NCBI GenBank assembly: GCA_003354225.1
Contig: PIVH01000368.1
Span: forward strand, 1 to 6,053
Length of the DNA: 6,053 nt
Source: Globobulimina sp.
Lineage: Eukaryota > Foraminifera > Rotaliida
Direction of reading: 5' to 3'
Positions 1-6,053 of the stretch are shown piece by piece (positions within the stretch are counted from its first letter, which is position 1; each line of letters opens with the position of its first letter). The notes below the pieces were generated by a model. The model searched no databases and had not been told where the DNA came from. It saw nothing but the letters and a program-made list of their open reading frames with translations. Position numbers and translations under genes: made by a program.

Positions 1-17
1 TTATTAGATTTAGTACT

Positions 18-2160
18 TCAATATATTTGAATCGAAACATAATCACATAATCTCTTTCTAACAACCTTCCAAAATGCAGCAATCTTAATTCCTTTTTTAA
101 CCAATAATTGATCCTCGTTGCTCATTTTTAATAACTTATCGATGGACATTCCCATTGTTGTTTGAATTTCTATTGCAATCATTGCTGCTTTTTGTGCCCA
201 CTGTTCACATTGCAAAGGATTCAAAGCATTGTTACTTTCACTATAATACTTATATCTCGGGATTCCTGACGTACTCATAAACCACCATTTCTTCTCATTT
301 GCAAAATATCTTACTGATCTACCATCTTCTCCTTTTTTGTACCAACATCTACCATCTTTTTTAGTATTTTGTAGTTGATATTCACCATAATATTTTGAAT
401 CACCATAACCAGAAACATGTATATATTCCAATTCTCCAGTGACTGCGATTGGTTTCTCATTTTTTTTGTTAAACAATGCCATTTCCATTTGATTAACAGT
501 ATTCATATAATAATGATTTAATGTGAAGGGTCTTGATTTTAATTCAACGTCGATAATATCTAATACAACGGTCTTTGCTTTATCACAATTATTACGCAAT
601 ATATCATCAAATACACAGTGTAATCTTCGTAGCAAATTTGGATACTTTTGAGTCAAACATTTGATTTCTTTGCCAACTATAATATCTAAATAAGCATCAA
701 CATCATTTATTAAATCAATTGATGGCTTTTTAACTTTTTGTACCAAATCACGATGTGTTTCAACTATAATTGATGGATGTATCTCATTTGGAAATCCTTC
801 AAAACCACGAATTTTTTTATTTTTGTCTTTAATCGTTTTCATAAAATTATCAGACACAAATTCTGACGGTTTCTTAATTGTTCTTATAGTTTGACCATAT
901 TCTTCAAACATATCCATCGTTTTGGAGCACACATACTGTTCTTTATAATCATTATCCAAATCACCTTTTGCTTTGATTAAAACATTCAATTTTTTAAACA
1001 AAGTTCTTAATATTTTTCGGAATTCGCGCTTACATTCATTTGTAGTTATTGGTTGATCGACAAATTGCTCTTTTTCATTTTCCAATGCACTGATTTTATC
1101 CTTAATTGTTTTCTTTAAAGTTGGTAATACTTCAAACATTTTATTTTTCTGTATTTTTACCAAACGTTTTGTCAATGCAATGCTACCTTTGGATGATTTG
1201 GGAATTTCATTTAAATCTTCCCTTTCTTTCAAATAATTTATCTCATTTTGTTGTACTATTTGCAAAGCGATATTCTTTTCATTTTCTCGTTGTGTTCTAT
1301 TTCTAACTAAAAAAACCCTCTCTTTGGGAAAGTTTTCCTTTGTAATCAGTGAATTAAACTTCTTTGTTAATCCAGAATCAGTATACAAATCAATCTTTGT
1401 TAATACCAATAATGTCCTTTGTCTCTGCGGATCCGCATGTTTTGATAACTTTAAACTCTCTGCGTTTGCTGCTTCATTGGTGCAATTTAGCACATTGACT
1501 ATTATACTTTGTTCACTTTTGATGTATTTCTTAACCATATTTTTAATTTCCTTTTTATCAAAAATCATGAAAATGTATAATAAATTATGGTTTGATGACA
1601 AATCGAACATAAAAATATTGAAATAATACCTGAATTTTATTATCATTATCATCATTATGTATCAGTCCCGGTAAATCAATCAATGTTAAATTTGGTAAAT
1701 CTGCATCATAAATTGTCAATGTTATTGGTTTATCTGCTACAGACTGATTACCACTATTCGGTACTAATTTGTTTGTGTATTCTTCAACGTTTTTACAGAT
1801 ATCCTCAAATTGTATTTGTTTATTTTGCTGTAATTCCACATCATCTGATTTTGCTGATATGTACACGCATCTTTTTGGATGTTTCTCATTACATTTTCTC
1901 AATCTTAATTCAGCAGGAACTCTTGTACAAATTTCTTGATTTCTGGGCAAATCAACGCCAGAAATTAATTCCATTAATGAAGATTTGCCATGCGATTGAT
2001 CACCAATCACAACTACTGTCGGTATTTTAATGTCTTCATCATTATTACCAATTAAATTTCTTATTTCATCCAATGTATTAAGAATATTTTGAAACTCTTT
2101 GAAATGCGACTGCAAATGGCCGAAATTGTTGTCTTTACGTTCTTCCCTTGCTTCTTCCAT
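18..2160 (-). CDS. Dynamin-superfamily GTPase, two exons (2160-1630 and 1550-18), with a novel module between stalk and GED
   Basis: Dynamins hydrolyse GTP and self-assemble to remodel membranes. The spliced model gives 687 residues. Exon 1 encodes the G1 P-loop GDQSHGKSS (53-61), the G2 Thr in ICTRVP (Thr79) and G3 DLPG (162-165). Exon 2 encodes G4 TKID (228-231) and a G5-like RNRTQ (260-264), then a stalk including the LTKRLVKI segment (about 303-310) and the GFPNEIHPSI region (about 428-438). Residues 548-628 are a Trp/Tyr/Gly-rich module where dynamins have a PH domain. Residues 664-687, with FWKVVRKRLCDYV, resemble the start of a GED, which normally runs about 90 residues; here the frame ends in TGA. 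No membrane segment is seen. I prefer the ATG at 2160 (A at -3, G at +4); an in-frame ATG at 2229 would add 23 residues. The size is near Mx or Vps1-type proteins, but the subfamily is not assignable by eye. The family is very secure; the C-terminus is doubtful. Confidence 0.9.
198..440 (-). other. Trp/Tyr/Gly-rich module inserted between dynamin stalk and GED
   Basis: This is a sub-feature of the dynamin gene, residues about 548-628. Its pattern is HVSGYG, then YYGEYQL, then RCWYKKG, then VRYF, then KWWFM, then YKYYSES, ending with EQW. Alternating aromatics with Gly turns suggest a small all-beta fold of about 75-80 residues. From memory, similar GxY...W...YY modules recur in large protist proteins of unknown role, but I cannot name a database family. 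It has no obvious lipid-binding basic loop like a PH domain. Its function is not known to me. Confidence 0.6.
1551..1629 (-). other. Spliceosomal-type intron in the dynamin gene (79 bp, phase 0)
   Basis: The intron begins GTATTA after CAG and ends with AAAAAG, the only AG within the interval. Exon 1 stops being dynamin-like just after DNDNKIQ, and exon 2 resumes with EIKNMVKKYIK, which matches the helix that follows DLPG in dynamins and Mx proteins. Both exon frames join in phase 0. The interval is not a multiple of three and carries an in-frame TAA, so an unspliced message would stop shortly after G3. The acceptor lacks a pyrimidine tract, so the call rests mainly on protein continuity. Confidence 0.85.
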
Positions 2161-2344
2161 TATAATTCGTTTCAAATAATAATTAATTTTACAGAAAAAA
2201 AATCTTACTTTACGTTTAAATGAGTACATTGCGAATTTGCGTGTATGGCAGTATAAATTGAAAGAAAGAAAGAAAGAAAGAATAACACAAAGATGTTACA
2301 TTAAAGAAAAGAAATAATAAATGTCATGTTAGAACAGCAAACGC
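2161..2344. other. Intergenic region: 3' flank of the F-box gene and 5' leader of the dynamin gene
   Basis: These 184 bp separate two genes read in the same (minus) direction. On the minus strand no canonical AATAAA is seen after the F-box stop codon, so its polyadenylation signal is not obvious. The part next to the dynamin start holds the in-frame upstream ATG at 2229 and, after it, a GTAAGA hexamer that resembles a splice donor but has no good acceptor before the preferred ATG. A GAAA microsatellite lies in the middle. Confidence 0.5.
2260..2282 (+). repeat. (GAAA)n microsatellite, about 5.75 units
   Basis: Five perfect GAAA tetranucleotides are followed by a partial unit. The tract lies between the two minus-strand genes, about 100 bp upstream of the preferred dynamin start. 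On the sense strand of that gene it reads as a TTTC pyrimidine tract, which could sit in the promoter or leader. It is probably length-polymorphic; no function is claimed. Confidence 0.95.
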
Positions 2345-4297
2345 TCATTCAACACCCTTACTGCATACTGTTATATTCATAAAATATGTTTTGCGATATT
2401 TAACCCCATGAATTTTGCTATTCATACCTCCAAAATTACCACCAAACCAAAAGGACAAATATTCATAATGTTGTTTCCGCAAAAAAAGCGGAGATATTTC
2501 AATGGTTTCCAATGATCTTAATTGAATCAATAATTTACAAATTTCCTCTGATATTTTATCACTACACGCAATGCTTTGTTTATTTTGCTGTCGTACTTTT
2601 TTACACAGCTCATCACTTTTTGTTGGATGATCCAAATGAATATATTTTAACATATGATTTACTTTTGTTCGTTCAATTAAATATTTTAAAAATTGAATTA
2701 CATTCTCATTCAAATCAACTCCCTGACCTTTATAACAAAACGAAAGCTTTTCCAAATTTGGAAACATTGAAAGGTTAAACGTTTTCAATAAATCTTTCAA
2801 CGGATCAGTCGAATACGTATCAATCATCAACGTTTTTAACGACATAATTGGCGCTGAAATATTATTTATATTCAAAGAATTTGTATCCGTCACATTTAAC
2901 GATCTCAATTTATGCGTATGGCCAATTAAATAATCCAGTTTATTAAAATTCGGCGGTTTGTTTAGCATCAAATCATTTGTAAATAAACAAGCAAAATCTG
3001 TGAGATTGGGAGCTGAGTCTAATATATTGACACAAATAGCGTTCACAACATTGGTTACTTCCTCACGAATCCGTACAACTCCACTCCTGATATTCCATCG
3101 ATACGCATGGTCAAATACAAGCTTCACGCTCTTTAAACGAAGGCATTTCAATTCAAAAGATTTTGAATCAACCAACATCTGATAATATGTTTCACTTTCA
3201 AGCTCTGCAATTTTTATTTTTAGAATCAAAGTTGTCAACATATGTAAAGAAGGCAACACATAAAGCGGATGTTTTTCAATGTTCATACGTTCACTATCCG
3301 CAATGGTCGATGATAAGTCAATATCTAAATATTGTAAAGTCTGTCCATAGTATTTCTGTCCAAATATGTCCCAAAAGTGCGGGTGATGAGAAAACGGAGC
3401 TTGGCCAATGGTCAGCTTTTGAATATTAGGAAATAATGATTTGAATGAGTCAACATCTTCTTTTCCAAGCAAAATGGAATAATTTTTGTGTTGATGTATA
3501 TTTACGGTGTCTACAGAATGAAATAGTTTACATTTCGCGATGCTGTCAATGTCCGCATTAGTTGATGCCAACCAATATGCCCACACTATAAAGTAAGACT
3601 GTTTGTTATTTTTCTCATTTCTCTCTCCATATTTATCTAAATATTTATCATTGAAAGAACTTTGGAATTGGTAGTGTGTTAACTTGTAATTCAGTGTTTT
3701 GAAATTGCGTGCTTTTTCTAAAATGTTTGATAAAATATCAAACTGCTCCATTTGAGCTGCGGTATGTTGACATTTGGAAGAGCCTGGATCTAAGAACACG
3801 AATTTAACATCGACTGTATCCAAATGTGCGTCATAATATTCTCTGTAATTAATGGTATTGGACGCTAATGCTTCCACGAAATTTTTATCGATAATTAAAT
3901 GTGATTTGGACATGGAGGCTCGGCAGAAATTATAAAAATGTTTTGAGACTAATTTGCATTTTAGTCTTTCGTGCATGTCGCAATATGATATGGTATATGC
4001 TCCTAAACAGGTTGGTAATGATGAAAGCAATGTACTGTTTTTGATATTTGTTTTATTTGATATACGAGATGGAGCATGGGGTTCTGGTTTGGTTGTGAAT
4101 GTTTTGTACCACTCATAAAGTAAGTCGTCGCACCAACTCATATCCATCAATGACGTACAGAATCGTAATAATATGCGTTTTATTATTGATTCATTAATCG
4201 TCGAAATGTATGAAATAAGTTGAGATTTATTCATTGTTGCAATTCTTTCTTTGAGGCAATGCAGGCCAAGAATATCGGTGCAATTAATTGCCGGCAT
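2345..4297 (-). CDS. F-box-like / leucine-rich-repeat protein
   Basis: The protein is 650 residues from a single uninterrupted frame. Residues about 91-130 read LLSSLPTCL...ERLKCKLVSKHFYNFC, the LP...(R/K)L..VSK.FY..C pattern of an F-box; F-box proteins bind Skp1 and present substrates to SCF ubiquitin ligases. Beyond about residue 290 there are about ten LxxLxI/L strands spaced as degenerate LRRs: IQKLTIG (292), LQYLDIDL (321), LTTLILKI (354), LKCLRLKSVKL (383), LTDFACLF (432), LRSLNVTD (464), LKTLMIDT (487), LEKLSFCY (515), LKYIHLDH (550) and LETIEISP (596). This is the F-box plus LRR substrate-receptor layout. The helical N-terminus (23-68) is unassigned. No signal peptide or membrane span is seen. 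The start could be 4297 or the in-frame ATG at 4234 (residue 22), which has A at -3; the first ATG follows TACAG, which could also be a splice acceptor. It ends in TGA. Substrate unknown. Confidence 0.75.
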   Translation of the reverse strand: MPAINCTDILGLHCLKERIATMNKSQLISYISTINESIIKRILLRFCTSLMDMSWCDDLLYEWYKTFTTKPEPHAPSRISNKTNIKNSTLLSSLPTCLGAYTISYCDMHERLKCKLVSKHFYNFCRASMSKSHLIIDKNFVEALASNTINYREYYDAHLDTVDVKFVFLDPGSSKCQHTAAQMEQFDILSNILEKARNFKTLNYKLTHYQFQSSFNDKYLDKYGERNEKNNKQSYFIVWAYWLASTNADIDSIAKCKLFHSVDTVNIHQHKNYSILLGKEDVDSFKSLFPNIQKLTIGQAPFSHHPHFWDIFGQKYYGQTLQYLDIDLSSTIADSERMNIEKHPLYVLPSLHMLTTLILKIKIAELESETYYQMLVDSKSFELKCLRLKSVKLVFDHAYRWNIRSGVVRIREEVTNVVNAICVNILDSAPNLTDFACLFTNDLMLNKPPNFNKLDYLIGHTHKLRSLNVTDTNSLNINNISAPIMSLKTLMIDTYSTDPLKDLLKTFNLSMFPNLEKLSFCYKGQGVDLNENVIQFLKYLIERTKVNHMLKYIHLDHPTKSDELCKKVRQQNKQSIACSDKISEEICKLLIQLRSLETIEISPLFLRKQHYEYLSFWFGGNFGGMNSKIHGVKYRKTYFMNITVCSKGVE

Positions 4298-4425
4298 CTG
4301 TACAAGGATAAATCGACGACTTTTATGAATCGAATTAAAGTTGGTTTCTAGTCAATTTTGGTTACAATTATTTCTGGAAAGTTTTTACTATTTATTGAGC
4401 TGATCAGAGAAAAACATCTTTACAA
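4298..4425. promoter_or_regulatory. Short divergent intergenic region, probable shared promoter
   Basis: These 128 bp separate the start codons of the F-box gene (minus) and the phosphatase gene (plus), so both promoters and 5' leaders must lie here or overlap the genes. The region is AT-rich with a small TGATCA palindrome at 4401-4406 and no convincing TATA box. That it acts as a bidirectional promoter is inferred only from geometry, and an upstream non-coding exon of either gene cannot be excluded. Confidence 0.45.
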
Positions 4426-5363
4426 ATGACAACCATGAAGCAACTAAGAAATATGCCAACTACAAAGCGTCTTGCTGGCTTAGCGTTGTTAGTGACATTG
4501 ACAAGCCTAATTTTATACTGTTAAAATACATTTATGTTGTTTTGTATGTTCATTCTCATTGTGAATACATATCATCAGACTATGTGTCAACCACAGATGA
4601 ATGCAGTCAAAACCCAGAAGCTTGTCGTGATGTCCATATAAATATTGAACACCATGATGCAGACCATATACATAAAGTTACTGACAACAATAATCCAATC
4701 TTATTATTTCTACGGCATGGAATACGTTTGGATAAAGTACCAAATGATAATATTGAATGGAACGACAGAAAGGAGAGATATTATGACACTCCTCTGTCTG
4801 ATTATGATTTGCCGTTGGAAATTGCGACAAATATACTGAATGATAATAAATTATCACATTTTAAACCTTTCAAAATGATCATATCTCCGTACAGACGATG
4901 TATAGAGACCGCTGCGATTGCAGCGAATAAATTTGGTGTAAATACATTTGAAATTGACTCAAGAATTGGTGAAATATCGCATGACCCGACAAGTGGTGAT
5001 GCATTATTGCCAATGGATGCACATTATATCTCATTCGATGAAATGAAAAATCTAATCTCTAAACATTTAAGTCCGGATAAAGAAGTTGAAATTATATGGA
5101 ATCATCGTGAAAAACCTGGGAATAACCAATGGAATGAGGCTTTGAATGAATATAAAAATATGCTAACTAATAATAAACATTTAATGTTTGTTTCTCATGC
5201 TGGCATACTTATGAATTGTGGACATAATTCTTGTTGTACGGAACTGAATGACTTGAAAATGGATTATTGTGCATGGTATGCTATCAATGCCGACAATGAT
5301 GACTTAATATCGTTTGGTAATATGGGTCAAGAAATGTCACTAATGACAAAAAGTATAAACTAA
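4426..5363 (+). CDS. Membrane-anchored histidine phosphatase (phosphoglycerate-mutase/TULA-like), two exons
   Basis: Histidine-phosphatase superfamily enzymes transfer phosphate to a catalytic His. The model (exons 4426-4519 and 4579-5363) gives 292 residues. Exon 1 encodes a basic N-terminus (MKQLRN...TTKR) and a hydrophobic run LAGLALLVTLTSLIL (17-31), reading as a signal-anchor or uncleaved signal peptide. After a Cys-containing linker (Cys40, Cys47) come LRHGIRLD with catalytic His78 and neighbouring Arg77 and Arg81, DTPLS (101-105), SPYRRCIETA with Arg137/Arg138 (134-143), a candidate general acid Glu163 in RIGEIS, and VSHAGIL with His238. All core residues are present, so activity is plausible. 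The RHGxRLD then W...DTPLS pattern is closer to TULA/ecdysteroid-phosphate-phosphatase-type members than to glycolytic dPGM. The catalytic domain would face the ER lumen or cell exterior if type II. The substrate cannot be read from sequence. Confidence 0.85.
4520..4578 (+). other. Probable 59-bp intron in the phosphatase gene (phase 1; alternative acceptor gives 77 bp)
   Basis: The ATG at 4426 opens a frame that stops at TAA 4522-4524, directly after a hydrophobic segment. A GT at 4520-4521 and the first downstream AG at 4577-4578 (ATCATCAG) remove that stop and join in phase 1 to the phosphatase frame. The CAG ending at 4596 (CCACAG) also keeps frame and would delete six residues, giving an intron of 77 bp, close to the 79-bp intron of the dynamin gene. 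The donor GTTAAA is not strong. Without splicing, the phosphatase would start at the ATG 4542 and lack the anchor. Confidence 0.65.
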
Positions 5364-5418
5364 TTTTTTAAACCAATTTCTTTTTTGATTGATCACTGAC
5401 AGTCTGGCAACCTAAAAA

Positions 5419-5424
5419 AATAAA
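5419..5424 (+). terminator. Candidate polyadenylation signal AATAAA of the phosphatase gene
   Basis: A canonical AATAAA lies 56 bases after the phosphatase stop codon, a normal distance for a short 3' UTR. In DNA this A-rich the hexamer can arise by chance. Confidence 0.4.
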
Positions 5425-5444
5425 ACAACATAAATTATATTTAC

Positions 5445-5470
5445 ACAAAAAAAAAAAACAACAAAAAAAA
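5445..5470 (+). repeat. A-rich low-complexity tract
   Basis: A run of twelve A (5447-5458) and a run of eight A (5463-5470) are interrupted only by CAAC. The tract lies just downstream of the candidate polyadenylation hexamer. No target-site duplication or retroelement body accompanies it, so it is read as simple sequence rather than a retrotransposon tail. Confidence 0.85.
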
Positions 5471-5488
5471 TTTTAGAAAATATTAAAA

Positions 5489-6053
5489 TTATACACTATC
5501 ATCAATCGAATCTGAATTAATGCCTATATCACTGGCATATTTTGACTTTGATTGAGAAATATTGGGTGATTTTGAGCGTGGTTTGGGTTTCAATCTTGTT
5601 CCAGAATTACTTCTTTGTTTTTTCTTATTTGGTTTAAATTTCCTTTTCCTGCTTTTTCTTCGACCGTCCGTATCATTGCTCTCACTCTCATCATCATCAA
5701 TAATAATATCAACAATGTCACCCATCGATGCGGGCGACGTCGGTGTTCCCATATCACCATATTCTTCATAATATTCTTCCAAGTCATCACTATGTCGACT
5801 CTCTTTGCTGCTCTTTGCTTGTAATTTTAACAGATAATTTTTTGGCAATTTTTTTCTATGCTGATTCTTTTTATTATTCATATTCGTTCGCACTTTTTTA
5901 AGCATAATTTCATGCTCTTTTTCTAATTTCTTATATTCATGTTCTTTATTCGCATATTTGTCATTTATTTTTTTCAAATCCTCCCTTAAATAATGCAATT
6001 TAATGGCTATGCTATTCAGAAACAGAAATAATGCGACTTCTGGTTTCCATTGC
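5489..6053 (-). CDS. 3' end of a gene for a coiled-coil, probably nuclear protein with SIM-like and NLS-like motifs (partial)
   Basis: The frame is open from the window edge to TAA at 5489-5491, giving at least 187 C-terminal residues. The codon at 5996-5998 is TTG, not a start, and reading continues 18 codons upstream, so the beginning is missing. In order it shows a charged heptad-like helix (LREDLKKINDKY...EYKKLEKEHE), a basic patch, an acidic Tyr-rich stretch (DDLEEYYEEYGD), TP/SP sites (GTPTSPAS), a hydrophobic-acidic motif VDIIIDDDESES, a dense basic run (GRRKSRKRKFKPNKKKQR), and a Ser/Lys-rich tail with RSKSP. The family is not recognised. Coiled coil plus low-complexity basic tail suggests a nuclear or chromatin-associated protein. 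The upstream codons QWKPEVALFLFLNS could instead be intron: a pyrimidine-rich stretch ending GAATAG precedes position 6011. Confidence 0.7.
   Translation of the reverse strand, partial: QWKPEVALFLFLNSIAIKLHYLREDLKKINDKYANKEHEYKKLEKEHEIMLKKVRTNMNNKKNQHRKKLPKNYLLKLQAKSSKESRHSDDLEEYYEEYGDMGTPTSPASMGDIVDIIIDDDESESNDTDGRRKSRKRKFKPNKKKQRSNSGTRLKPKPRSKSPNISQSKSKYASDIGINSDSIDDSV
5609..5665 (-). other. Basic cluster resembling a bipartite nuclear localisation signal
   Basis: This is a sub-feature of the partial gene, GRRKSRKRKFKPNKKKQR. Two Arg/Lys-rich groups are separated by a few residues, directly after the acidic SIM-like stretch. It fits an importin-binding signal or a nucleic-acid-binding tail; which of the two cannot be decided from sequence. 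Confidence 0.6.
5678..5719 (-). other. SUMO-interaction-like motif followed by an acidic Ser cluster
   Basis: This is a sub-feature of the partial gene, reading DIVDIIIDDDESES. A four-position aliphatic core (V/I-x-I-I) flanked C-terminally by Asp/Glu/Ser is the classical SIM arrangement, in which acidic or phosphorylated residues strengthen SUMO binding. The motif is short, so chance occurrence in an acidic low-complexity region is possible. Confidence 0.5.

Larger units (their letters stand above)
5364..5488. other. Convergent intergenic region between the phosphatase and the partial minus-strand gene
   Basis: These 125 bp carry the 3' ends of two genes read toward each other. For the plus-strand gene there is an AATAAA and an A-rich tract. 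No AATAAA is visible on the minus strand, so the 3' end of the minus gene may lie inside the plus gene's tail region or use a variant signal. With so little spacing, overlapping 3' UTRs are likely; this is an inference. Confidence 0.5.

Noticed and set aside
1585-1655. Reading the dynamin as two separate genes, with exon 2 starting at its own Met at 1655
   Set aside because: G1-G3 and G4-G5 of one GTPase domain are split between them, and a single GT-AG removal in phase 0 restores the family order.
1106-2030. Plus-strand open frames of 66-115 codons (1106-1306, 1324-1626, 1683-2030)
   Set aside because: They are antisense to the dynamin exons, are rich in Phe/Leu/Ile as expected for the complement of Lys/Asn/Glu-rich coding DNA, and show no recognisable motif.
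18-2160. Antiviral Mx-like role for the dynamin together with its neighbours as a defence locus
   Set aside because: Length is Mx-like, but the extra module, the uncertain GED and the lack of any defence-associated neighbour give no positive evidence.
2160-2229. Extension of the dynamin N-terminus to the ATG at 2229
   Set aside because: The extra 23 residues look like translated AT-rich leader and include a donor-like GTAAGA; the ATG at 2160 has a better context. It cannot be excluded.
2512-3429. Plus-strand open frames of 74-88 codons within the F-box gene
   Set aside because: They lie opposite a 650-codon frame with recognisable repeats and have no independent support.
4645-4839. Plus-strand 64-codon frame
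   Set aside because: It is out of frame with, and fully inside, the phosphatase frame that carries the catalytic motifs.
5445-5470. A-rich tract as the tail of a retroposed element
   Set aside because: No flanking target-site duplication and no element body; it lies where a normal 3' flank is expected.
5562-5824. Additional frames on both strands over the partial minus-strand gene
   Set aside because: They are shadows created by low-complexity Lys/Ser/Asp codons; the frame with coiled coil, acidic stretch and basic run is the coherent one.

Overview
This AT-rich window (roughly one third G+C by eye) looks like nuclear DNA of a compact-genome microbial eukaryote. Three things support this. 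Two genes make sense only if short spliceosomal-type GT...AG introns (about 60-80 bp) are removed. The protein families are eukaryotic: dynamin superfamily, F-box/LRR, and a membrane-anchored histidine phosphatase. The genes sit only about 110-185 bp apart. Stop codons in use are TGA and TAA, consistent with the standard code. The lineage cannot be named from this sequence; a free-living or amoeboid protist is a guess.

Layout. (1) 18-2160, minus: a two-exon dynamin-superfamily GTPase with a complete set of GTPase motifs and a stalk. Where classical dynamins carry the PH domain there is a small Trp/Tyr/Gly-rich module instead, followed by what looks like the first third of a GED. The frame stops 18 bases from the window edge, so the C-terminus looks cut short or is miscalled. 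(2) 2345-4297, minus: a 650-residue, uninterrupted, F-box-like protein with about ten degenerate leucine-rich repeats, lying upstream of and in the same orientation as the dynamin gene. (3) 4426-5363, plus: a histidine phosphatase of the phosphoglycerate-mutase/TULA type. Its real start is in a small first exon that encodes a signal-anchor, joined across a 59- or 77-bp intron. It is divergent from the F-box gene across 128 bp. (4) 5489-6053, minus: the 3' end of a gene that continues beyond the window. It encodes a coiled coil, an acidic stretch with a SUMO-interaction-like motif, and a strong basic nuclear-localisation-like segment. It converges with the phosphatase gene across 125 bp.

The four genes do not form an obvious pathway, and I see no operon-like or mobile-element logic. 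The most notable object is the dynamin with a substituted module between stalk and GED. Next come the hidden membrane-anchor exon of the phosphatase and the SIM/NLS arrangement in the partial gene. No tRNA, rRNA, CRISPR array, transposon or long repeat was recognised; the only repeats are a GAAA microsatellite and an A-rich tract.
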